The notes under the pieces are model-generated. The model did no database searches. It was not told the DNA's origin and saw nothing but the letters and a program-made list of their open reading frames with translations. Source: Sandaracinobacteroides sp039808025 (lineage in GTDB: Bacteria; Pseudomonadota; Alphaproteobacteria; Sphingomonadales; Sphingomonadaceae). Taken from it: DNA of 64,000 nucleotides. This document shows, one piece after another, positions 16,335 through 23,218 of the stretch (its first letter is position 1; each line of letters starts with the position of its first letter). The position numbers were made by a program, and so were the translations under genes. The stretch is taken from the NCBI GenBank assembly GCA_039808025.1, contig JBDHSK010000011.1, positions 1 to 64,000 of the forward strand, given 5' to 3'.

Positions 16335-16535
16335 TCAATGAACCAAAAATGTCACACTAAGTCTCACGCGCCATTCAGTCACTGCGCCGTCTTTGATGAC
16401 GAGCTTGGTATCCTTCACCCAGGCGCCTTCAATGTCCTTGACGGTCTCGGCAGCTTTGGCAATTCCTTGACGGATTGCCGCTTCGAAGCCCTCAGTTGAT
16501 CCGGACACGATCTCAATTGACTTTGCTATTGCCAT
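16335..16535 (-). CDS. dodecin family flavin-binding protein
   Basis: A 66-residue dodecin-like protein. The sequence (MAIAKSIEIVSGSTEGFEAA, then KAAETVKDIEGAWVKD and TEWRVRLSVTFLV) follows the family layout of a strand, one helix and two strands. Dodecins assemble into hollow dodecamers that store or buffer flavins. ATG 16535 is preferred because GGAGGA sits 7-12 bases upstream; that site lies inside the coding sequence of the alternative ATG at 16550. It is an intact small gene stranded between transposase remnants. Confidence 0.88.
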   Translation of the reverse strand: MAIAKSIEIVSGSTEGFEAAIRQGIAKAAETVKDIEGAWVKDTKLVIKDGAVTEWRVRLSVTFLVH

Positions 16536-16679
16536 TTGGTCTTCCTCCATTGCGAATGGAGCCCAACTGCGTGCTGACTGTCAAGTGGGCACATCTGTCA
16601 ACCGTGCATTGATCCGTCATTGTTCGAGGTTGAGAGCTGATGAAGTGCCCATTGGGCTTCCTGGTGACGTGACCCTTAG

Positions 16680-17040
16680 CTTTCCCCATTGTAGTCCTCG
16701 ACCCGGGCCGCGATCTAGACCCGGGCATGCGCGAGGCTCATGAACAGCGTCTCATTGAGCGGCTCGTCGCGCATGCGGCCATTGAAGCTCTCGACGTAGC
16801 CGTTCTGCATCGTCCTGCCAGGCGCGCTGTAATGCCACTCGATGCCAAGCGCTTCGCACCATGCGGGCACGGCGTTGCTGGTGAGCCCGGTGCCATTGTC
16901 GCTGACGATCATGTCGGGCTGGCCGTAGCGTTCGATCAGCTCCGTCAGCTCACGCACGACCCGCCGCCGGAGATCGATGTATCCGACATCGCCGCTGGAT
17001 GACATTGCCATTGGTGTCATAGGTCTCCCGCTACGCAGCC
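16680..17040 (-). mobile_element. IS3-family transposase remnant (IS407-like OrfB 3' part)
   Basis: The minus-strand frame contains RRVVRELTELIERYGQPDMI, VSDNGTGLTSNAVPAWCEA, GIEWHYSAPGRTMQNGYVES and FNGRMRDEPLNETLF, which are the DDE core of IS3-family OrfB proteins. Shortly after LAHARV a TAG interrupts the frame where a Glu codon is expected, followed by IAARVEDYN and another stop. The 5' third is missing; the frame breaks near 17000. The remnant ends about 115 bases before the first TonB receptor gene and probably replaced its native upstream region. Confidence 0.8.
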
Positions 17041-17155
17041 TCACGCTGCCCGTCGCCTACAAAAATGGTTCGGCCTTGTCGTTCGCCTGCGTCTTGGGTC
17101 ACGCCGCGCCGTTTCAAGGCCGCGATAGAGCAAACAATGATGGGGGGGTGACGAC

Positions 17156-19324
17156 GTGCCGCGTTCCAAACTTAATTCGACAACCTGTGGTCTTGTTCTT
17201 GCCTGCGCGTCGCTGAACGCGACCGCCGCACTGGCGCAGGATGCGCCGCCGTCCTCCGGCGGACTCGACGAAATCGTCGTGACGGCGGAAAAGAAAGAGG
17301 AGTCGCTGCAGCGCACGCCGATCTCGATCGTCGCGCTTGGCACCGCCGAGATTGAGAATATGCGCGTCAGCGACGTGACCGATATCGGCAACGCCATCCC
17401 CAACGTCCAGCAGCAGGCGCACCCGAGCAGTGCCAGTTCGCCGATGATTACCATCCGCGGCATCGGCGCCATGGACACGCAGATCACGCAGGACCCCAGC
17501 GTTGGCATCTATGTCGACGGCGTCTATGTCGCGCGCAGCCAGGGCATGGGCGTGCAGATCGCCGACCTGGAACGGATCGAGGTGCTGCGCGGGCCGCAGG
17601 GGACGCTTTACGGCCGCAATGCGACCGGCGGTGCGGTGAACTTCGTCACCCGCAAACCCGCATTGGGCGAATGGGGTATAGACGCCCAGGTTGGCGTCGG
17701 CAATCGCGACGAAGTATCGGGCCGGGTCGCGGTCAATGCTCCGATCGGCGAGCGGCTGGCGGCGCGCTTTGCCTATATGCGGCTGAGCAAGGACGGTCCG
17801 GTGCGCAATCTTGGCACTGGCGCACCCAGTTTTGGCGCCAAGGACCGTGAGGCGATCCGCGCCGACCTGCGCTGGCAGCCGACCGACACGTTGGACCTGC
17901 GCTATGTGTTCGAGGATTCCCATGCCGCAGACACGGCCTTCTACATCGAGTATGTGCCTGATCGCACGGTACGCAAGCGCCCCTCGGTCAGTTCGCCAAT
18001 GGTGCGCGATCTGGTTCCCAATGACGTGACCACGCGCGGCCATTCGCTGACCGTCGACTGGCAGCTGGGCGACTCGGTACGGCTTCGTTCGATCAGCGCC
18101 TATCGCAAACTCGACAGCTATACCTATCAAAGCTATCTGCCGGGCCGTTTCGGGCCGGGATCGGCGCTGATCGGGACGGGTGACACGCACCAAAAGCAGT
18201 GGAGCCAGGAGGTTCAGCTGATCGGGTCGACCTTTACAGACAGTTTCGACTATATTCTGGGCGCCTATTATTTCCGCGAAAAGGCGACGAACCTCAGCGA
18301 GGCGACGATCGCCATTCAGGATGTGACCTCCTATGCCGATTCGGCGATCGAGAACAAGGCCTATGCCCTTTATGCACAGGGCACGTTCACGCCGCAGATT
18401 CTGGGGGAACGCCTGCACCTGACCGCCGCCGGTCGCTGGTCGAAGGATGTGCGTGATGCCGAACTGACAAACAGCGTCAAATTGCTGTCGAGCGGGCTCG
18501 TCATCCCCCGCGGCAGCGGCAGCGGGCACCGCGAATATACGGATTTCAGCCCCAGCTTCACCGTTGCTTTCGATGCCAGCGACAGCGTCAACCTGTACGC
18601 GAAATATTCGGAAGCCTATAAATCGGGCGGATTTAACACCCGGTCGAGCAGCTTTGAGGTATTCGCCGAAGGGTTCCGCCCCGAATATGTCTCTGCCTAT
18701 GAAATCGGGCTGAAGTCGGAGTTCTGGGAACGCCGCGTCCGGTTCAACGTCGCGGCCTTCCGGTCGGACTATAACGACATCCAGATGACGCTGGTCAACG
18801 TCAACAATCCGACGACGTCGGACACGATGAATGCGGGCAGGGCGGTGATCCAGGGAGTCGAGGCCGATCTGGTGATAAGGCTGGCGCGCGGGCTGACCGC
18901 GTCGGTCAGCGGCGCTTTGCTTGACCCCGAATATAAATCGATCATCGACAATGGCGGCAACGACGTCACCGACGATTACCGGTTTACCGTTCCCAAGCAG
19001 ACGATGAGCGCGCAGCTGACCTACCAGTTCCCGCCGCTTCCGCTGGGCAATATGACGGCCAACCTGAACTACAGCCACCAATCGACGACGCTGAACGCGA
19101 CCAAATCGGCGGGAATCTATGAGTTTCCCGGTTATGGCATCCTGAACGGGCGGCTGGAGCTGAGCAAGATTCCGGTCGTCGGCGAAGGCGACCTCAGCAT
19201 CGCGATCTGGGGCAAGAATATCACCGACACCAAATACTGGTTCATCAACGGGTCGTTGTTCGGTGGCTATCGCGCCTGGGGCGAGCCGCGCAGCTTTGGC
19301 ATTGACCTGCGCTACAAGTTCTGA
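17156..19324 (+). CDS. TonB-dependent receptor (without STN domain)
   Basis: A 722-residue outer-membrane beta-barrel transporter. It has a Sec signal (about 1-28, ending ALAQ), a TonB box (EIVVTAEKKEESLQ), a plug domain (about 45-160) with IRGIG and VYVARS...LERIEVLRGPQGTLYGRNATGG, then a 22-strand barrel ending RAWGEPRSFGIDLRYKF with the terminal Phe. Translation starts at GTG 17156 after a GGGGGGG tract; an in-frame TGA lies at 17138. It is a close paralogue of the receptor at 23219-25792, sharing the last about 30 residues nearly identically. The substrate is unknown. An IS remnant lies just upstream. Confidence 0.95.
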   Translation: MPRSKLNSTTCGLVLACASLNATAALAQDAPPSSGGLDEIVVTAEKKEESLQRTPISIVALGTAEIENMRVSDVTDIGNAIPNVQQQAHPSSASSPMITIRGIGAMDTQITQDPSVGIYVDGVYVARSQGMGVQIADLERIEVLRGPQGTLYGRNATGGAVNFVTRKPALGEWGIDAQVGVGNRDEVSGRVAVNAPIGERLAARFAYMRLSKDGPVRNLGTGAPSFGAKDREAIRADLRWQPTDTLDLRYVFEDSHAADTAFYIEYVPDRTVRKRPSVSSPMVRDLVPNDVTTRGHSLTVDWQLGDSVRLRSISAYRKLDSYTYQSYLPGRFGPGSALIGTGDTHQKQWSQEVQLIGSTFTDSFDYILGAYYFREKATNLSEATIAIQDVTSYADSAIENKAYALYAQGTFTPQILGERLHLTAAGRWSKDVRDAELTNSVKLLSSGLVIPRGSGSGHREYTDFSPSFTVAFDASDSVNLYAKYSEAYKSGGFNTRSSSFEVFAEGFRPEYVSAYEIGLKSEFWERRVRFNVAAFRSDYNDIQMTLVNVNNPTTSDTMNAGRAVIQGVEADLVIRLARGLTASVSGALLDPEYKSIIDNGGNDVTDDYRFTVPKQTMSAQLTYQFPPLPLGNMTANLNYSHQSTTLNATKSAGIYEFPGYGILNGRLELSKIPVVGEGDLSIAIWGKNITDTKYWFINGSLFGGYRAWGEPRSFGIDLRYKF

Positions 19325-19330
19325 CCCGTC

Positions 19331-19370
19331 CCGCTTCGGCCGGGGAGCCAGCATTTCCCGGCCGAAGCGG
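19331..19370 (+). terminator. strong hairpin after the first TonB receptor
   Basis: The perfect 14-bp arms CCGCTTCGGCCGGG (19331-19344) and CCCGGCCGAAGCGG (19357-19370) have a 12-base loop and begin 7 bases after the receptor stop. A T6 run occurs about 35 bases farther on, not directly after the stem, so it is a terminator-like or mRNA-protecting structure rather than a canonical intrinsic terminator. Confidence 0.6.
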
Positions 19371-19465
19371 TTCCGGCCCCGCCCTCGCTGCCGGGCCTTC
19401 CCCCCAATTTTTTCCCACTCTTGCGCCGCGTGTCCGGTCTGGCGCCCGGAATCAGGAGGCTTTGC

Positions 19466-20722
19466 ATGTCCCTTGACCAAAAGCTGCCCAATCGCTGGGT
19501 GGTGCTGCTGCTGCTGCTCGGCATTGCGATCTTCAACTATGCCGACCGCTTTCTGCTGGCCGGGCTCATCATGCCGATCAAGGCGGAGTTCGGCGTATCC
19601 GACGGTTTCATGGGGCTGCTCCTCGGCCCGGCCTTTGCCATTCTCTATTCGACGCTCGCCATCCCGATCGCGGTGCTTGCTGACAGGGTATCGCGCATCC
19701 GCATCATCGTAGTCGGCTGTGTGATCTGGAGCCTGTTCACCATCCTGTCGGGTTTTGCGACGACACCGTGGATGCTTGCCGTCGCGCGCGTCGGTGTCGG
19801 CATCGGCGAGGCGGCCTTTCAGGCTCCGGCCTATGCGCTTGTCGCCGCCTATTTCCCGATCGAGAAGCGCGGCCGCGCCTTTGCCGTGATGGCGCTCGCC
19901 AGCTATATCGGCCAGATGCTGGGCTTTGGCGTCGGGCCCGCCATCGCCGCGGTGCACGACTGGCGCTTTGCGTTCAAGTTGTTCGGAGGGATCGGGCTGG
20001 CGGTGGTCGCCTTGGCGTGGCTGGTCATTCGCGAACCCGCGCACCGCGATGCGCCTGCCGTCCGGATGCCGGTCGTGCCGCTGACCGTGCGGCTGTTCGG
20101 CTTTGCCAGTTACCGCGGGATCGTGCTGGGACTGGGGCTGGGCGTCATGTCGGGGCTTGCCTTCGGCGCATGGGGTGCAGCACTGTTCGCGCGCAACTAT
20201 GGCATGGCGGCGGCCGATGCTGGGGCGCTGTTCGGCAAGGCGGTTGTCGTCCCCGGAATGGCGGGGGCGCTGCTGTTCGGCCTGTTGTCAGACCGGCTGG
20301 GCCGGCTGGGCTATCACCGCATGACCCAGCTGTCGGCTGTATCGCTGGCGCTGGCGACGCTGGGTGTGCTGTGCGTCATCTGGGCGCCGACCGCCGACAC
20401 GGCCTTTCTGATCGCCATTCCGGCCGGGATTTTTGGAGGCGGCTGGGCGGTCGGCATCTATGCCGCGCTGCAATATATCTTGCCCGATCATCTGCGGGCG
20501 ACCGGAACCGCGATTGCGATGCTGGCGCTCAACCTGCTTGGCTTTGTCCTGGGGCCGTGGCTGGTCGGGCTGTCGAGCGACGCCTTCGGAGCAGAAGCTC
20601 ATGGCCTGCGCATGGCGCTGTCGGTGATCGTTCCGCTGGGACTTGTCGGAGCATTGCTGATCGTGCGCAGTGGCGGTGCGATCGACAACGACCGGCAATC
20701 GTTGGCCGCCCCCGCCGCCTGA
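19466..20722 (+). CDS. MFS transporter (spinster-like subgroup)
   Basis: A 418-residue inner-membrane permease with twelve membrane segments. The N-terminal signature (NYADRFLLAGLIMPIKAEFG, DRVSRIRIIVVG in loop 2-3, ARVGVGIGEAAFQAPAYAL) resembles the spinster-like MFS group common beside TonB receptors in sphingomonads. I chose ATG 19466 because AGGAGG lies at 19454-19459; the longer frame from 19421 has no such site. It probably carries the compound taken up by the adjacent receptor across the inner membrane, or an organic product of it. Substrate not identifiable from sequence. Confidence 0.9.
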   Translation: MSLDQKLPNRWVVLLLLLGIAIFNYADRFLLAGLIMPIKAEFGVSDGFMGLLLGPAFAILYSTLAIPIAVLADRVSRIRIIVVGCVIWSLFTILSGFATTPWMLAVARVGVGIGEAAFQAPAYALVAAYFPIEKRGRAFAVMALASYIGQMLGFGVGPAIAAVHDWRFAFKLFGGIGLAVVALAWLVIREPAHRDAPAVRMPVVPLTVRLFGFASYRGIVLGLGLGVMSGLAFGAWGAALFARNYGMAAADAGALFGKAVVVPGMAGALLFGLLSDRLGRLGYHRMTQLSAVSLALATLGVLCVIWAPTADTAFLIAIPAGIFGGGWAVGIYAALQYILPDHLRATGTAIAMLALNLLGFVLGPWLVGLSSDAFGAEAHGLRMALSVIVPLGLVGALLIVRSGGAIDNDRQSLAAPAA

Positions 20723-20855
20723 TGCGCGGTGCGGCGACCCCGGCGACCAATGTGTCGATTTGTGTTCGGGTTCGCGCCGCGCCTGCGTCTTGCCAGTCAC
20801 CAGCCGACAGCGCGCTTTCCCGTCGGCACAGGTCCATAATGAAAGGAGAAGACAG

Positions 20856-21416
20856 ATGAGAGGGATTGAACTGACGGGAGTGCTTGCGGCGCTCACCCTG
20901 GCGATCGGCGGCGCGTCGGCGGCGCACGCGCAGGATAAGGGCACGCCGGTTCCCGTGTCGTGGAAAATGGCCGGGGCCTCGATCCATACCCAGATCAACC
21001 ACGACAATTCCGGGCCGCCCGCCAGCGCTACCCACAGCCGCGTCAAAGGCACTTTCGGCATAGGCAGCGTGTTCGCGATGGTCGAACCGATTGTCATCCC
21101 GGTCACCCGCTGCCCCAAGAATGCCAAATATGAATATAAGATCCGCGCCGCGACCAACGTCGTCACCTTTGACGACAATCTTGACCAGATCGCCTATACG
21201 CTGAACAACGGCTATGCCTGCCAGTTCGAGGACGGCACGATCACGTCGGAAATCAATTATGACGTGTCGGGCGGAACCGGCCGTTTCAAGGGGGCAACCG
21301 GCAAACTTACCGCGCGTGTGAGCCCCGAGGCGCTGTCCTATCCCGAGTGGAAGGGCGAGTTCAACAATTCGATCTATACCACTGAGGGCGTTGTCTATCT
21401 TCGCGACCAGCACTGA
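20856..21416 (+). CDS. exported protein, possible AOC/dirigent-type barrel
   Basis: A 186-residue protein with a Sec signal (about 1-25, ending AHAQ). Its mature domain is rich in beta-strand patterns and contains SGGTGRFKGATGKLTARVS near the C-terminus, a turn seen in allene-oxide-cyclase/dirigent-type barrels and related secreted proteins. Two Cys (TRCPKNA and GYACQFE) could form a disulfide. ATG 20856 follows AAAGGAG. It lies between the MFS permease and FecI in what looks like an uptake locus; a periplasmic binding or modifying role is inference. I do not recognise a specific family with confidence. Confidence 0.65.
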   Translation: MRGIELTGVLAALTLAIGGASAAHAQDKGTPVPVSWKMAGASIHTQINHDNSGPPASATHSRVKGTFGIGSVFAMVEPIVIPVTRCPKNAKYEYKIRAATNVVTFDDNLDQIAYTLNNGYACQFEDGTITSEINYDVSGGTGRFKGATGKLTARVSPEALSYPEWKGEFNNSIYTTEGVVYLRDQH

Positions 21417-21519
21417 TCGCAGAGCGGACAATTGACGACAGGTGCGCGCCCGACCCGGATTTGATACACCCCGTCCGATGGTCGGCCGCGTGCCGCTTGC
21501 AATGGGGATATGCCATGCG

Positions 21520-22092
21520 ATGAAGGATCGGGCGGATTCGATATCGTCCTCCGATGGTCAGACAGCGGCGATCGACCCCGATCGCCGCTGGCTCGACGCG
21601 CTCGTCCGTCGCTATACGCCCGCGCTGCACCGCTTTTTCGAACGCCGACTCGATCGCCAGGCCGATGTGCACGACCTGGTCCAGGATGTATTTCTGCGCC
21701 TGTCGCGCATGGACGGCGCCCACACGATCGAAAAACCCGAAAATTATCTGTTCACCACCGCGTCGAACGCCCTGCGAGATCATATCCGCTGCCAGACCGT
21801 GCGACAGTCGCATCGGCACGATCCGATCCACGAAGCGCAAAGCGGTACTCTGCCCAGCTGCGACGTCTCGCCGTTGCAGATCGTCGAGGGCCGGCAGGCG
21901 ATCCACGCATTGCAGCGCGCTCTGCACGACCTGCCCGAAAGGACGCGCGACATTTTCGTGCTGCGCATGATCGAGGGTCAACGAACGGTTGATGTCGCCC
22001 AAGTAATCGGCATATCCACGCGTGCGGTGGAAAAACACTATGCAACCGCCCTGGCGCGGGTTGCCGGGGCACTAAGGGCGTATCGTGATTGA
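21520..22092 (+). CDS. FecI-type ECF sigma factor
   Basis: A 190-residue extracytoplasmic-function sigma factor of the FecI group. Region 2 (LVRRYTPALHRFFERRLD, then DVHDLVQDVFLRL and NYLFTTASNALRDH) binds the -10 and core polymerase. Region 4 (ALHDLPERTRDIFVLRMIEG, then VAQVIGISTRAVEKHYATAL) is the -35-binding helix-turn-helix. The start is uncertain among ATGs at 21478, 21502 and 21520; I take 21520 because GGGGA precedes it and region 2 spacing fits. It directs transcription when a receptor signals through FecR. The FecR gene overlaps its end by 8 bases. Confidence 0.92.
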   Translation: MKDRADSISSSDGQTAAIDPDRRWLDALVRRYTPALHRFFERRLDRQADVHDLVQDVFLRLSRMDGAHTIEKPENYLFTTASNALRDHIRCQTVRQSHRHDPIHEAQSGTLPSCDVSPLQIVEGRQAIHALQRALHDLPERTRDIFVLRMIEGQRTVDVAQVIGISTRAVEKHYATALARVAGALRAYRD

Positions 22093-23128
22093 CCAGGATG
22101 ACAATGATGGCACGGGCCATCCCGCGCCGTCGGCGCTGGCGGACCAGGCCATCCGGTTGGCGGCCGCGCAATGGCATGCGCGGCTGAACGACCGGTCCAG
22201 CCCCCACGACCTGCGGCGATTCAACTCATGGCTTGCCGCCGATGCGCGCCATGCCGCCGCCTATGTCGAGGTTGAGCGTGCGGCGGAGAAGGTGCGCGCG
22301 CTGGCGCAGGCACCCGAAATCCTGGCGCTGCGGGACGAAACCCACGCCCGGCTCGCCGCCCGGCGACCACGTGCAAGTTGGCAGCTGCCCCGCATCGCGG
22401 CTGCGCTTGCGCTGGTGGTGGTGGTGGGTGGTCTGGCCTGGATGGAGAGCGAACCGGCACGGCGGGGCAACGGAACGGTGGCGATCTCGGCGACCGGCAA
22501 GATCTTTCAGACCGGTGCCGACGAACGGATCGACGTCCGGCTTGCCGACGGGTCGCGTGTCCGTCTGAACACGCAAAGCAAGGTCCGCATCAGCTATACC
22601 GAAGGTGCGCGTCAGGTGGCCCTGCTCGAAGGACAGGCATTGTTCGATGTGGCAAAGAACCCGCGGAGACCCTTCACGGTGACCGCACGCGGCGACAGTG
22701 TCACAGCACTAGGCACCCTGTTCGACGTGCGCCTGGACGAACAAAGGCTGCGCGTCGCGCTGGTTGAGGGGGCAGTTGTCGTGCGCAGCGGATCGCGCGA
22801 CGTCGCGACGATGAAGCCGAACGACGTACTGGTCATTCAAGGTGGCCGTGCCGTTGTGTCGCATTATGCGGATATGCGGCGTTTCGTCAGCTGGCAGGAC
22901 GGACTGATGGTTTTCGACAACACGCCACTGGCCGAGGCGGTGGCCGAACTTAACCGCTATGAAAAGCGGCCGATCGTCCTGGGCGACGCGCGCGTCGGGT
23001 CAATTCGGGTCAGCGGAACGTTCGAGGTCGGGCACAGCGCCGAATTCCTGACATCCATCGAACAGATCCTGCCAGTTCGCGTCGTGCAGAAAACTCCAGA
23101 GATGATCGTAATCTCTTACGCAAAATAG
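22085..23128 (+). CDS. FecR-type anti-sigma/signal transducer
   Basis: A 347-residue inner-membrane regulator that holds FecI until the receptor STN domain signals. The N-terminal DUF4880-like cytoplasmic helix bundle (LAAAQWHARLND, FNSWLAADARHAAAYVEVE) precedes a single membrane segment at about 100-116. The FecR domain follows (about 130-225; VRLADGSRVRLNTQSKVRIS, VALLEGQALFDVAKNP, FDVRL). The C-terminal STN-contacting part contains FDNTPLAEAVAELNRYEKRP. The GTG start lies inside the FecI stop region, typical of coupled fecIR pairs. Intact and normal length. Confidence 0.93.
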   Translation: MIDQDDNDGTGHPAPSALADQAIRLAAAQWHARLNDRSSPHDLRRFNSWLAADARHAAAYVEVERAAEKVRALAQAPEILALRDETHARLAARRPRASWQLPRIAAALALVVVVGGLAWMESEPARRGNGTVAISATGKIFQTGADERIDVRLADGSRVRLNTQSKVRISYTEGARQVALLEGQALFDVAKNPRRPFTVTARGDSVTALGTLFDVRLDEQRLRVALVEGAVVVRSGSRDVATMKPNDVLVIQGGRAVVSHYADMRRFVSWQDGLMVFDNTPLAEAVAELNRYEKRPIVLGDARVGSIRVSGTFEVGHSAEFLTSIEQILPVRVVQKTPEMIVISYAK

Positions 23129-23136
23129 CAATTAAC

Positions 23137-23166
23137 TTGCCGTAAGAGCAGTGAATTGCGTATAAT
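23137..23166 (+). promoter_or_regulatory. sigma70-like promoter before the STN receptor
   Basis: TTGCCG (23137-23142), an 18-base spacer and TATAAT (23161-23166) lie just after the fecR stop. Transcription would start near 23173, which argues against the early TTG (23156) as the receptor start. A CTTACG/CGTAAG repeat (about 23115-23146) overlaps the -35 and could act as a weak fecR terminator or operator. Confidence 0.55.
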
Positions 23167-23218
23167 ACCTACGGCTTGTCGCACCATTCCACTGCATCTG
23201 GTTGCCGAGCGTGGCGCA

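Noticed and set aside
17114..20044. 976-codon open frame antisense to the first receptor and MFS genes
   Set aside because: Typical open antisense frame of GC-rich DNA; no motifs, while the plus-strand genes are clear.
23129..23218. TTG at 23156 as the STN receptor start
   Set aside because: It lies upstream of the predicted transcription start from the 23137-23166 promoter and adds no signal-peptide features.
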